From positions 14,645,142 through 14,709,141 of the forward strand of contig NC_063171.1 of assembly GCF_023159225.1 (NCBI RefSeq): DNA of 64,000 bases. Reading direction: 5' to 3'. How positions within the stretch are numbered: position 1 is the stretch's first letter; each line of letters starts with the position of its first letter. Both the position numbers and the translations under genes were made by a program. Origin of the DNA: Perognathus longimembris pacificus. Taxonomy: Eukaryota > Chordata > Mammalia > Rodentia > Heteromyidae. Below, piece after piece: positions 34,263 to 47,642 of the stretch. The notes below the pieces were generated by a model, which worked only from the letters and a program-made list of their open reading frames with translations, did no database searches and was not told where the DNA came from.

Positions 34263-36394
34263 CTTATTTTTATACTTCATTTTGCTCAATTCTTAAAATT
34301 ATATTATGATGAAAACTATTGTACAGATATTTAGACTCTTTTACTTTTTATGCATTACTGGGGCTTGAACCCAGAAATCCACACATGCTAAGCTAAAGCT
34401 CTCCTGCACTGTGCTAACAAATTTTATTATTTATGTTGAGTTGAGATACTCTCTTGAAAACATTTCCTTATGCAGTTGTATATCACTATTGGCCTCCAGA
34501 ACTTTATATGCTGGCATATGTCTTCACATGAGATTTAAGTAATACTTTTTAACTGTTTGAAGTTAAAGTTTTCATTATGAATAAAATTTTTCTATATTTA
34601 GTATACATACATGACCCAATTTATAATTCATTATGAAAGCATGTCAAATATTTAAATTTGGTAGCTCATATGACCAAATTCAAAGTATCAATATAGATGT
34701 TATAGTTTCACCTTCATCATTTTCTTTTGCATGAATGGAATTAATGTACAACATTATGGCCTAGACAAAGTAGATTAGCTAGCTATGTGAAATCTTAACT
34801 ACTTTTTCACATTTTGAAATAGAATTTTGGCAAAATTTATTTTTAATTTACCTCTTTCTTCTTCAGAATCACAATATTTCTTTTACTCTACGAAAATTTG
34901 AAATATATATACTAGAAACAGAGAAAATCCCAATGAGAGAAGAAACTTCAGTTGTTCCTCACTAAAGTACAAAATTTTCCATTGCTTAAACATCTGCTGG
35001 TAATTTTAATCATGATTCACAGAAAACATACTGAAAATTTGGTAAATTTATGACAGTCTTAGATAGTCCATGTATCTCAGTATTATCATTCATAGGCTCT
35101 TATATGAAATAAATGGCACTAAATAAGTATGGGCATTATCAGTATGCTGTGCTAACTGCCTATTACCAGGTCTTTTTCTGAAAGAGTGAGAATTTGTTGC
35201 CAGTTGCAATTATGCAACTGAAGTCAGACTTCGACTAATCTATATATAATTCATATGAACAGAGAAAATTTATATGGGAAAGTTTCCAATAATAATGATC
35301 TGTCCAATATACCACAGCAGACTTTCTGCATGTCATGTTGCTAGGTCCTGCTGGCATTTCTGCAATGAGGCAATGTATTCTGAATTTATTCTTATTGAAT
35401 ATAGATCTTGAGAGGTTCTTACATAGCTAGTCAAGGAAATTACATTTTGTCAGTTATATTGTTCTGTAATAAATCAGCAATAAATGAATTATTTTAGTAT
35501 TTTACTTTTCTGTAATATTCATTCACTATAATTTTGTCAAAGGTACTATTCACTCATCAATAACATCAGTAAGTTAAAAATTATAAAGCACACAAGAATA
35601 ATATACAAACACCTTCTTGTCTTATTATTATTTTTAAGATTCACTACTTCATTGGGATTGAACCTAGAATGCTGTATATACTATGCCATTGCTCTACCAC
35701 TAAATTCCATCTTCAGTCCTTTCCTAATCTCTTTTTTATGCATATCAGTGCTTTCTCTGAGTAGATTCCACAGTGAGCCATTAAAATAACTGCATTTTAT
35801 ATAGCATTAATAATTTCCTCTGTGTACTAAAATTCTAAATGTCAACATTATTAAGAGAGTTCTCTAACTGCTTCCTATCTCTGGAAAATCATATACAAGA
35901 CATCGACTATACATTCTTGGAAAATACACTAAAACATGGATTTCAGCACACTGTAGTCTATTGCAGTTAGAAGTCCTATTGTTTACCTAATTCCTTTCTT
36001 GCCTACCTTCTAGAAAACAAAGATTCATATTCTTCCTTCTAAAACTCTCATTCACTTCCCCAACTTATATAAACTAATCATGCTCTCATTTTGTTGAAGA
36101 AATAGAGCCATTCATGGACTCACATAACACACATATCTGTATTAAAATATTTTGTTTTCTCAATGTAAGTATAGACTATCAGCAAGTAATGTGCAAGTGG
36201 CACCTTTATACTATAGCCAGGGAATATTTTCCTTATTCCTGCCAACAAATATAGTGATATTCCTCCTTTTAAAACTAAGTATTAATACTTCCAAATATTT
36301 CAGATATGGTTAAGATAATCTATTATTACTTCAAAATTCATTGAGTGCTTAAACATGGTTAAACTAATGGAGAATATGAAATTCTTAGTCCTTT
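34263..36394. other. AT-rich spacer with two ID relics
   Basis: No gene. Two decayed minus-strand ID-like fragments: about 34345-34425 ('ggggcttgaacccag') and about 35635-35715 ('gggattgaacctag', 'ctctaccactaa'). Remainder unremarkable. Confidence 0.6.
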
Positions 36395-36745
36395 CTTTTT
36401 TTAAATATAATTTTAATGTCAAGGTGATGTACAGAGAGATTACAGTTACATACCTAAGGTAGTGAGTACTTTTCTTGTCAAACTTGTTACCTCCACCCTC
36501 ATTTTCCTCCCACTTTGCCTCTCTTCCATCCCACCCCCACCCAAATTGTACAGTCAGTTTACAACATATTGTATTGTAAGTATCACTGTTACATTGGTTC
36601 ACCCTTCATCCTTTGTCTCACTATTTTGATGTTCCCCTTCTCTTCCCTATTTCAGATAAACATATATACAATACCCAGGGTACCAAAATCAAATACGTTG
36701 ATAACAGGGGCTAAACCATAGGGAAGAAAAACAAAATAAAAAAAG
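36395..36745 (-). mobile_element. L1 3'UTR, 5'-truncated
   Basis: Minus-strand 3'UTR with the common signature in complement ('gtcaaggtgatgtacag', 'gattacagttacatacctaa', 'acccagggtaccaaaatcaa'). No ORF2 attached. Boundaries approximate. Confidence 0.82.
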
Positions 36746-37000
36746 AAAGCATTTACAAAACAGTATTGGTGCAGTTGGCCAAACTGTTTCTTTGTGATTG
36801 ATTTACACATTCTCAATTATTCTCTCTCTCCTATGTTTGTGCTTTGGCATATTCTAATCCTACCCACACTTTTAAGTGATTGTCATCTTTCTGACTTCTA
36901 CATATTAAACTTATCTAATGTATACATTTTTTTCTATTCTATGTTGCTCTATAATAACTCTTTCTTCTTGAGTGACTATATCATATTGTATTCTTCAGTT
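36746..37000. other. AT-rich spacer
   Basis: Nothing recognisable. Confidence 0.6.
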
Positions 37001-37017
37001 AAAAATCTGAAATTAAG

Positions 37018-37912
37018 TTTTTGGTCTTTTGGGTAGATACCCAAAAGTGGGCCTGCTGGGTCATAGGGGAGTTCTATGTTTAGCCTTCTGAGGAATCTCC
37101 ATACCGCTTTCCAGAGTGGCTGAACCAGTTTACACACTAAAGCCACCAGCACAACAATGTTCATTGCAGCACAATTTGTCATAGCTAGAATTTGTAACCA
37201 ACCCAGATGCCCTTCAATAGATGAGTGGATCAGGAAAATGTGGTACATATACACAATGGAATTTTATGCCTCAATCAGAAAAAATGACATTGCCCAATTT
37301 GTAAGGAAATGGAAGGACTTGGAAAAAGTTATACTAAGTGAAGTGAGCCAGATACAAAGAAACATGGACTATATGGTCTCCCTTATAGGGAATAATTAGC
37401 ACAGGTTTAGGCAAGTCACAGCAGAGGATCACAAAAGCCCAGTAGCTACACCCTTATGAACACATAAGATGATGATAAGCGAAATGAACTCCATGTTATG
37501 GAAACGATTGTTATATCACAGTTGTAACTACTTTCAACGTGCTGTATGCAACTGTAGCCTCTATTATTGATGATATTCCTGTATCACCTTCCTGTGGTTG
37601 TACATACACTATCTCTGTATCTTTTCTGAGTATATTGGAAACCGGGTATACTGCTATTAGAACCAGGAAATTGGAAGGGAATACCAAAATCGAGAGACAC
37701 AGGGTAAAAAAAAAAGACAAGCAACTACAAAAGAAATACTTACAAACTGTTTGGTGAAAATGAACTGAACAACTGAACAACTCATGGGGGGGGGGAGGGA
37801 AAGGGAGAGGGGGCAGGGTGGAATGAGGGACAAGGCAACAAACACTACAATAAATGTATCCAATGCCTAATATACGAAACTGTAACCTCTCTGTAATTCA
37901 GTTTGATAATAA
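37018..37912 (+). mobile_element. L1-4: short 5'-inverted L1
   Basis: Plus-strand ORF2 end and 3'UTR from about 37133 to 37912, preceded by a 115-bp ORF2 piece in minus orientation (37018-37132). The inverted piece encodes the L-V-Q-P-L-W to G-I-Y-P-K-D segment and the plus part resumes a few codons later at A-T-S-T-T-M-F-I, so the two are neighbours in L1 coordinates. Target duplications are AAAAATCTGAAATTAAG at 37001-37017 and a near copy at 37913-37930 (one mismatch, one extra T). The ORF2 C-terminus ends at TAG 37397-37399. Confidence 0.92.
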
Positions 37913-37930
37913 AAAAATCTCAAATTTAAG

Positions 37931-38604
37931 TATTTCTAAATACTTGATCTCAGTTTACAGTATTACATATCTTGTTATTAATGAAAATTAATTTTTAACT
38001 TATTTTTGTTGTTATAACATTGAATATCATTCAATGTTCTCTCTTCATGTAATGGTATGCTCAAAAGTATCCTTTCTTTTGCTATAATTCCTATTAATAT
38101 GACTTAAAATTCTTATCTAATAACATAAATATGTGGACTTGTTTTCTGTCAACTTCTATTTAAAAAAATTTAATGCGTTTTTATGCATGAGTCATATTTT
38201 ATTACTACATTGTATCTTATTTTGTTGTTGTTTGGACATCACATACATACTGTTGCGAACCTGTCTCAAGATATCAATGTATTGAAACTCATAATCTATG
38301 GCTTCTGAATTTTTTAGAGTTTCAGCAATAAAGTTGATTGCTTCCATAGATTTATTTATGAATTGTATGACTAACAAAAGTTAACTCACTAAGATTTAGC
38401 CACATTTGAATCTCAATTAATTTATTCAAAATTGTTTTATTCAAGCATCTCAGATATGTAATATAAGCATCACTATGCAAAAAGAAATTACAATTACTTA
38501 TAAAACATGTACAATAGACAAAATTTGAAGTGACATTGGAAGTCTTAGAAAAAAATCAACTTTTATTTTATTGGTTGTCTGTGGCCACTTATTTAACTCA
38601 GACT
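37931..38604. other. AT-rich spacer
   Basis: Nothing recognisable. Confidence 0.6.
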
Positions 38605-38618
38605 CTGTATTATATGTC

Positions 38619-38828
38619 TTTTTTTTTTTTTTTTTTGACCAGTCCTGGGCCTTGGACTCAGGGCCTGAGCACTGTCCCTGGCTTCTTCCCGCTCAAGGCT
38701 AGCACTCTGCCACTTGAGCCACAGCGCCGCTTCTGGCCGTTTTCTGTATATGTGGTGCTGGGGAATCGAACCTAGGGCCTCGTGTATCCGAGGCAGGCAC
38801 TCTTGCCACTAGTCTATATCCCCAGCCC
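38619..38828 (-). mobile_element. Young IDL-Geo SINE
   Basis: Minus-strand dimer with T-tail and the full set of right- and left-monomer landmarks. Perfect 14-bp target duplication CTGTATTATATGTC at 38605-38618 and 38829-38842. Confidence 0.95.
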
Positions 38829-38874
38829 CTGTATTATATGTCATTTTTATATCCTATATTGTTCATATTTTTAT

Positions 38875-40068
38875 TATCAATTTATTTATTGTCAAAGTGA
38901 TGTACATAGGGGTTACAGTTTCATACATAAGGCAGTGAGTACATTTCTTGTCCAACTTTTTATCACCTCCCTTATTTTTCTCCCTCCTTGCCCCCTCCAC
39001 ATACCCCACCCCCCATGAGTTGTACAGTTGGTTTACAGCATGTAGTTTTATAACTACTGATGTTGCAATGGCTCATTTATTTTACCCTTTGTCTCTTCAT
39101 TTTGATGTTCCCCTTTCCTTCCCTAGTTCCAATAAACATATGCACAATACCCAGGGTACCGAAATCAGTAACAATGACATCAGGGGTAGAAGCCTGGGAA
39201 AGAAAGACAAAAGAAAATGGCAGAATTTCACATGGTATGTTGAAAATAACAACAGTAATGATAAACCACTTATTTCCATAGCTTGTAGCTTATTTCACAT
39301 AGCATCAACTTATGTGTTCACATGTACATAGCTATTAAGCTATTGTGATCTTCTGCTAGGACTATAGTAGACATGTGCTAATTATTACCAGTAAGGGAAA
39401 CCTTAGAGGCTATGTTTCTTTGTGTCTGGCTCACTTCACTTAGCAAGATGAATAGAAAGCCCACAGATTGGGAAAAGATTTTCACTGTCCAGACCACAGA
39501 CAATGTCCTCATATTTAATATATATATAGAACTGAAAAAAATTAAGTTCCCCAAAACAAATCCTCAAAGAACCAACTGCTTCCTTAATAAATGAGCTAAA
39601 GACCTAAAAAGAGTCTTCTCTGAGGTGAAATGAGAATGGCCAAAAGACACATGAAGAAATGCTCAACATCACTGGCCATAAAAGAAATGCAAATCAAAAC
39701 AACACTGAGATTCTACCTCACCCCACTAAGAATATCCGCTATCAAGAAATCTAATAACCAAGTTTCTGTAGTGGATGTGGCCAACAGGGAACTTGAATAC
39801 ACTGTGGGTGGGAGTGTAGTCTTCTTCAACCACTCTGGAAAGCAGTATGTAGGTTCCTCAAAAGACTAAACAAAGAACTCCCTTGTGACCTGGTAGACCA
39901 CTTTTAGGCATCTACCCAAAAGATTACAAGCAAGACCACACTAAAGACCACTAGCACAACTATGTTCATCACAGCATGATTTGCCATTGTTAAAATATGG
40001 AACCAACCTAGATGCCCATCAGTAGATTAATGGATCAAGGAAATGTAGTTCAGATACTCAATGTAATT
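38875..40068 (-). mobile_element. L1-5: 5'-inverted L1
   Basis: Left part (38875-39445) is minus-strand 3'UTR and the last ORF2 codons. Right part (39446-40068) is plus-strand ORF2 from the R-K-P-T-D-W segment to the W-I-K-E-M segment. In L1 coordinates the right part ends about 60 bp before the left part begins. Flanks 38854-38874 and 40069-40089 form a 21-bp target duplication with one mismatch. ORF2 remnants carry stops and small deletions. Confidence 0.92.
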
Positions 40069-40089
40069 CTATATTGTTCCTATTTTTAT

Positions 40090-41934
40090 AAATGATAACA
40101 AAAATAATTCTCAGATAACCCTTTATATATCATTATATGTAATTTGTTATGGATAGTTTACATATAACATACAGTTATCTCTGTAATATATACACACTAA
40201 CATTATAATAACTGGAAAATCAAATCATATTTTAGACTAATCTTACAAATCTATTTTGAAATGCTATTTTTGCTTGTGGTAAAACAGTATTAAACAAGTA
40301 AGAAGAAGCTTGCTTTATACCATCTGTTTAATGAGGCTGCCACTCACACAGCTCTGCAGTTACAATGGAATAATTTGTTAGACCGTGCATTCTCTTGGTT
40401 TGGAAGGCAAAGGATTTAGATACTATCCAGATAAATGTAATTAATCATGAGAGATAAGTCTTTACCTGAAAATTATCTCATGAATTGATTTGTCTGTAAG
40501 ATATTACAAACAGTAAACATTCTTTTATCTGTATATATTTACAAAAAGCATCTAAACTTTATAATGGAGACATTGTATATTTGTGAAATTATTTATATAT
40601 TTCTCGTTAAAGAACTCTAAATATGCTTTAAATATTTAATTAAATAACTAGAAAAGTCAAGAATGGACTAAATTAAAGCAAATTGTATATTTTAAAATTG
40701 TAATAAATTGCCTTCATTATCAGAATTAAATAATTCCCTTCACATGAGAAATAGTTTTTAATACTCTAAAGTAAATGTACTTTCAAACCCTTAAGGCAGC
40801 AAGTGCTAAAACTATAAAATGGTAAATTTACATCTAAAGGTTAATGTCAGGGTGACTCTTGTTACAGATAATCCCTATTAGATATTTTCTGATAGAAATA
40901 AAATGTTTCATTATTTAGAAGTTTTATTTTTATTTTTTAGCTATGATAACAATAGTATATCATCTCTTATTTCAGTTAGATTTATATTCTTATTTCGAAT
41001 TTTTAAAACATTACACCTTAATTCTAATCAGACTCATAGTAAGTTGAATTAAATCTGTAAAAGTTTGTTGAATAATTTTCAGACAGCATGTACATAGGAA
41101 AATAAATTAAGATAAATAAATATTTACTGTAGAGTAAATAATGAAATAAATAAATATTTACTGTAGAGTAAATAATGAAATATTAATCCATACGTATATG
41201 GGGCCTTATATTTTAAATTATTAACATCACGTAGATGCTCTGTCACTAAAACATGATGTCTGTGTCAAAACTTCTCCTGAACATCATTTCACAACACACC
41301 ATCATCCTTTGGATTTTTCTATGGACATGACAGGATCAACTCCACAGACTGAGAAATAGGCAGAAAATTTTACTCTTCCCTAGGTTCTTACCCTCCTTGC
41401 ATCTCTAGTTAAAAATAAATTTAAAAATTAATTACAGAAATAGTTTTATAAGGTATATTATACGTATAGTTAAATGCCTGTGATATATACATGTAATTAA
41501 TTATGTTTTTATATTAAAGCTTTACTGGAACAAAATATTAAACATTGATTATTCCTTCCATGACATAAAAAGACAAGTTCTTTTTTCTCAACACAAATTA
41601 TAAACTGTCACTCACTTAAAGATTTGTGTTCTCTGAAAGATATCATTGGCTTTATTTTAGGAAATACGCACATACCAAATGCAAATTAGACTATTCAACA
41701 ATGTAACATTTGCAATAATATAATAGCTATGATGTAGTAATTCTTCATAGAAATATACAGTCCCAGAATATAAAAGAAAAGATGTTATGTAAACAACAAC
41801 AAGTACTTGAATATACACAAAGATATCTCTGGTAATTGTGCGGGTTTTTTTTTTTTTAATTTTTTTTACTTTCTATTCTGGTTTTATTTTTTTTTAATTA
41901 ACTAATTGTACTCATCTGTTCATTCAGTTTATTA
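40090..41934. other. AT-rich spacer
   Basis: No gene. Contains a perfect 34-bp tandem duplication at about 41114-41181. Confidence 0.65.
41114..41181. repeat. 34-bp tandem duplication
   Basis: The unit containing 'tatttactgtagagtaaata' is repeated with period 34 and no visible mismatch. Confidence 0.85.
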
Positions 41935-42379
41935 ACAGTAGTAAAGTTTTTTTTTCAAATTTTTATTATCAAACTGATGTACAGAGAGGTTACAGTTTCA
42001 TACATTAGGCATTGGATACATTTCTTGTACTGTTTGTTACCTCATCCCTCATAGCCCCCTCTCTTCCCCCTTCCCTTTCTCCCATGAGATGTTCAGTTCA
42101 CTTACACCAAACAGTTTTGCAAGAATTGCTTTTTTAGTTGTTTGTCTTTTTTTACCCTGTGTCTCTCAATTTTGGTATTCCCTTTCAATTTCCTAGTTCT
42201 AATACCTGTACACGGTTTCAAATATACTCAGATAAGATTAAAGAGGTAGTGTAGGTACAACCACTGGAAGGTGATATAAGAACATCATCAATAATAGAAG
42301 CTAGAGATATACATGGGACGTTGAAAGTAGTTACAACTGTGATATAACAATCGTTTCCATAACATGGAGTTCATTTCAC

Positions 42380-45091
42380 TTTTTCATATGTCTCTTGGCC
42401 ATTCTCATTTCCTCATCAGAGAAGTCTCTTTGTAAGTCTTTAGCCCAGTTGCTGAGGGGGCTATTGGTTCTTTGCGGTTTTGTTTTGAAGGAAGGTAAAT
42501 TTTTACTTCTGCATATATTTTAGATATGAGGCCTTTGTCCCTTGAATGGCCAGTAAATATCTTCACCCAGTCTGTGGGCTTTCTGTTTATCTTGCGAGCT
42601 ATGTCCTTTGCCTTGCAGAAGCTCTGCAGTTTGATGCAGTCCCATTTGTCCAACCTTTCTTTGATTTGTAGCCTTTCTGGGTCATCGTTAAGGAAGTTCC
42701 CTTCTGCGCCAAGGAGCCCAAGGGTTTCTCCTACTCCTTCGTTTAGAGTTTTCAGGGTGTCTGTTTTCATTTCGAGGTCTTTAATCCATTTGGAATTGAT
42801 TTTGTTGCAGGATGATATATAAGGAACTAGTTTTAGTTTGTTGCAGGTGTTGAACCAGTTTTGCCAGCACCATTTGTTAAAGAGGCTATCTTTCTTCCAA
42901 ACTATTGTTTTAGCTCCTTTATCAAAGATTAAGTAGGCGTAGTTCTGTGGGTTCATTTCTGGGTCTTCAATTCTGTTCCATTGGTCTTCAGGCCAGTTCC
43001 GGTGCCAGTACTAAGCTATTTTTATTACTATAGCTTTGTAATACAGCTTGAAGTTGGGTATTGTAATTCCTCCAGCACTATTCTTTCTGCTTAGGATTGT
43101 TTTTGCTATTCTAGGTCTTTTCTTGTTCCATATGAATTTTTTTATTTCTTCCTCTATTTCATTAAATATTGATGTTGGGATATTAATGAATATTGCATTG
43201 AATTTGTAAATAGCCTTTGGCAATATTGCCATTTTGATTATATTAATTTTTCCAATCCAGGAGCATAGGAGGTTTTTTCATTTCCTTAGTTCTGACTTAA
43301 TTTCATTTTTCAAGCTTTTAAAGTTCTCATCAAAGAGGTCTTTCACTTCTTTGGTTAAGGTTATTCCTAGGCATTTTATGTTTTTTGGGGGCTATTGCAA
43401 AAGGAGTTGCTTTCCTGATTTCAGCCTCTGTCTTCAGGTCATTAGCATAGACAATGGCCGTTGATTTTTGAGGGTTTATTTTATATTGTGCTACTTTGCC
43501 AAAGGTTTGGAACAGCTCTAGTAGCTTGGGGATAGAGAGTATGGAATTCTGTAGGTATAAGATCATGTCATCTGCGAAGAGAGAAAGTTTAACTTCATCT
43601 TTTCCTATTTGGATCCTCTTTATATTTTCTTCTTGTCTAATTGCTCTGGCGAGGAATTCTAGTACTATGTTGAAGAGCAGGGGAAAGAGTGAACATCCCT
43701 GCCTTGTTCCGGATTTTAAAGGGAATGGCTTTAGTTTTTCAACATTTAGAGTTATGCTTGCTGTTGGTTTGTCATAAACTGCCTTGATTATATTCAGGAA
43801 TGTTCCCTGCAATCCCAGTTTTTCCAGGGCTTTTAGCATAAATGGGTGCTGGATTTTATCAAATGCCTTTTCTGCATCCAGAGATATAACCATGTGGTTC
43901 TTTACCTTGCTCTGGTTGATGTGGTGGATTACATTAATTGACTTGTGTATATTGAACCAACTTTGCATCACTGGATGAATCAAGTTTGATCATGGTGTAT
44001 GATTTTTTGAGGACCTGTTGAAGTTGATTGGCCAGAATTTTGTTGAGAATTTTTGCATCTATTTTCATCAGGGAAATCGGTCTATAGTTCTCTTTCCTTG
44101 ATGAGTCCCTGCCTGGTTTTGGGATGAGGGTTATATTGGCTTCATAGAAAGTTTCTGGTAGTGAACTTTCTCTTTCAATTTCATTGAAGAGTTTGAGAAA
44201 TATTGGTGTGATTTCTGTTTTGAAGGCCTTGTAGAATTCTGCAGTGCATCCGTCTGGACCTGGGCTTTTCTTGGATGGGAGATCATTTATTGCAATTTCT
44301 ATTTCAATACTGGATATGGGTCTGTTTAGAATACTTAAAATCTTCATGGTTGAGTTTGGGGCTATGAATTTTTTCTAGGAAATCATCCTTTTCTTCCACA
44401 TTCTCGAATTTGTTGGCATAAAGGTTTTCAAAATAATCCCTTATTATTTTCTGAATATCGGTTATTTCTGTGGTGAGGTTACCTGTTTCATCTCTTATCT
44501 TGTTTATTTGAGTGTGCTGCCTTCGTTTTTTGGTCAGGTTTGCCGGGGTTCTGTCTATCTTGTTGATTTTTTTCAAAGAACCAGCTCTTTGTTTTGTTGA
44601 TTCTTTCGATGGTTTTTTTCATCTCTAATTGATTTAATTCTGATTTGATTTTAATTATTTTCTTCTGTCTATTGACTTGGGGTTTGGCTTGTTGTTCTCT
44701 TTCAAGGAAAATAAGGTGCTTCTTTAAATTATTTGTGTCCTCACCTTGGTTGAATTCCATAAACATTTGAATTTCCGTTTTAATTTCTTCAATAACCCAC
44801 TGGTGGTTCAGCAGTGTGTTGTTTTGTCTCCATGAATTGTAGAATTTTCTGTGGTGGCTGTTTGAGTTGAGCTCTAATTTTCTTCCATTGGGGTGTGAGA
44901 GAATGCAGGGAATGGTTTTGATACTTCTAAATGTGTACAGATTTTATTTGTGCTCTAAGATGTTCTATTGTGGAGAATGTTCCATGTGCTGTGGAAAAGA
45001 ATGTGTATTCTGTTGTTGCTGGGTGGAATATTCTGGAGACATCGGTTAAGTCTAGTTGGTGTATGCAATTATTTAGTTCTGTGGTTTCTTT
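42380..45091 (-). pseudogene. L1-6 ORF2, main part
   Basis: Minus-strand ORF2 running from the end of the endonuclease/linker region at 45091 through the RT domain. Visible landmarks: K-S-P-G-P-D-G (about 44265), L-D-A-E-K-A-F-D (about 43890), F-A-D-D (about 43575), W-I-G-R-I-N-like fingers (about 43250) and the thumb/C-terminal segment open from 42956 to 42405. Multiple frameshifts separate these pieces. The final portion, including the Cys/His motif and C-terminus, has been deleted. Confidence 0.88.
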
Positions 45092-47425
45092 TCTTTTTTT
45101 CAAATTTTTATTATCAAACTGATGAACAGAGGGTTACAGTTTCATACGATAGGCTTTGTATACATTTCTTGTACTGTTTGTTACCTTGTCTCTCATACCC
45201 CTCTCCTCCACACCTTTCCCTTTCCCCCCGTGAGGTGTTCAGTTCACTTTCACCAAACAGTTTTGCAAGTATTGCTTTTGTAGTTGTTTGTCTTTTTTTA
45301 CCCTGTGTCTCTCAATTTTGGTATTCCCTTTCAGTTTCCTACTTCTACTACCAGTATACAAGGTTGCCAATATACTCAGATAAGATTAAAGAGATAGTGT
45401 AGGTACAACCACTGGAAGGTGATATAAGAACATCATCAATAATAGAAGCTACAGATACACATGGGACGTTGAAAGTAGTTACAACTGTAGAATAACAATT
45501 GTTTCCATAACATGGAGTTCATTTCACTTAGCATCATATTATGTGTTCATAAGGGTATAGCTATTGGGCTCCTGTGATGCTCTGCTATGACTTGCCTAAA
45601 CCTGTACTAATTATTCCCAATAAGGGAGACCATAGAGTCCATGTTTCTTTGGGTCTGGCTCACTTCACTTAGTATAATTTTTTCCAAGTCCTTCCATTTA
45701 CTTACAAATAGGGCAATGTCATTCTTTCTGATAGAGGCATAAAATTCCATTGTGTATATGTACCACTTTTTCGTGATCCATTCGTCTACTGATGGGCATC
45801 TGGGTTGGTTCCAGATTCTAGCTATGACAAATTGAGCTGCGATGAACTTTGTCGTGCTGGTGGCATTACTATGATTTTGTTTGTGGTCTTTTGGATAGAT
45901 GCCCAAATGTGAGGCTGCTGGGTTATAGAGGAGTTCTATATTTAGCCTTCTGAAGAATCTCCATACTGCTTGCCAGAGTGGCTGAACCAGTTAACATTCC
46001 CACCAACAAGGAAGTAGGGTTCCCTTTTGGCTACATACCCTCCAAAAATTGTTATTGTTAGTTTTCTTGATATATGACATTCTTACTGGGGTGAAATGGA
46101 ATCTCAATGTTGTTTTGATTTGCATTTCTTTTATGGCCAGTGATGTAGAGCACTTTTTCATATGTCTCTTTGCCATTTTCATTTCCCCATCAGAGAAGTC
46201 TCTTTGTAAGTCTTTAGCCCACTTGATGAGCAGGCTATTGGTTCTTTGCGGTTTTGTTTTGGAAGAAGGTAATTTTTTTAGTTCTGCATATATTTTAGGG
46301 ATGAGGCCTTTGTCTGTTGAATGTCCGGTAAAGATCTTCTCCCAGTCTGTGGGCTTTCTGTTTATCTTGCAAGCTATGTTCTTTGCCATGCAGAAGCTCT
46401 GCAGTTTGATGCAGTCCCATTTGTCCAACCTTTCTTTGATTTGTAGCCTTTCTGGGTCATTGTTAAGGAAGTTCTGTCCAGTGCCTAGTAGCTCACATGT
46501 TTCTCCTACTCCTTCCTTTAGTGTTTTCAGGGTGTCTGTTTTGATTTTGAGGTCTTTAATCCATTTGGAATTGATTTTGGTGCAGGGTGATATATAAGGA
46601 TCTAGTTTTAGTTTGTTGCATTTGTTGAACCAGTTTTGCCAGCACCATTTGTGCTAGAGAGGCTAAGCCAGAGCAATCAGGCAAGAAGAAAATATAAAGG
46701 GGATCCAAATAGGAAATGTTGAAGTTAAACTTTCTCTCTTCACAGATGACATGATCCTATACATAAAGAATCCCATAGACAGTTCCTCCAAGCTAGAGCT
46801 GACCCAAAACTTAGGCAAGGTTTCAGGATATAAAATAAACCCTCAACAATCAACGGCCTTTCTCTATGCCAATGACCCGAAGACCGAGGTGGAAATAAGG
46901 AAAGCAACTCCTTTTGCAATAGCCCCCCAAAACATAAAATACCTAGGAATAACCTTAAATAAAGAAGTGAAAGACCTCTTTGAGGAGAACTTTAAAAGCT
47001 TGAAAAATGAAATTAAGGCAGAACTAAGGAAATGGAAAAACCTCATATGCTCTTGGATTGGGAGGATTAATATAATCAAAATGGCAATATTGCCAAAGGC
47101 TATCTACAAATTCAATGCAATACCCATTAATATCCCAACACCATTCTTTAATGAAATAGAGGAAGCAATCCAGAAATTCATATGGAACAATAAAAGACCT
47201 CGAATAGCAAAAACATTCCTAAGCAGAAAGAACAGTGCTGGAGGAATTACAATAACCAACTTCAAGCTGTATTATAAAGCTATAGTAATAAAAACAGCTT
47301 GGTATTGGCACCGGAACAGGCCTGAAGACCAATGGAACAGAATTGAAGACAGAGAAATGAACCCTGAGAACTATGCCTACTTAATCTTTGATAAAGAAGC
47401 TAAAACAATAGTTTGGAAGAAAGAT
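45092..47425 (-). mobile_element. L1-7: 5'-inverted L1 nested in L1-6
   Basis: Left part (45092 to about 46667) is minus-strand: T-tail, 3'UTR, then ORF2 C-terminal half, including open stretches 45906-45607 and 46428-45991 with the conserved C-terminus and Cys/His region. Right part (about 46668-47425) is ORF2 in plus orientation, from the R-A-I-R-Q-E segment through an F-T-D-D variant of the RT active site to the I-V-W-K-K-D segment. The two parts are consecutive in L1 coordinates. Target duplications are AGTTCTGTGGTTTCTTT (45075-45091) and AGTCCTGTGGTTTCTTT (47426-47442), one mismatch, both within L1-6 ORF2. Confidence 0.93.
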
Positions 47426-47642
47426 AGTCCTGTGGTTTCTTTGTTCAGTTTTTGGCGTGTTGATCTGTCCAGAGGTGATAGTGGAGTGTTAAAGTCCCCT
47501 ACTATCAATGTCTTTGGGTCTATGAGTGCTTTCAGCATCAGTAGTGTTTGTTTGATGAAGTTGGGTGCTCCAGAATTTGGTGTGTAGATATTTAGCATGG
47601 TTATATCTTCCTGTAGGAGAGATCCCTTTACTAGTATGTAGT
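47426..47642 (-). pseudogene. L1-6 ORF2, endonuclease piece
   Basis: Short endonuclease fragment with the I-Y-T-P-N and V-G-D-F-N-T-P-L-S motifs (about 47590-47490). The N-terminal part of the endonuclease is missing where the 3'UTR piece joins at 47643. Confidence 0.85.
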
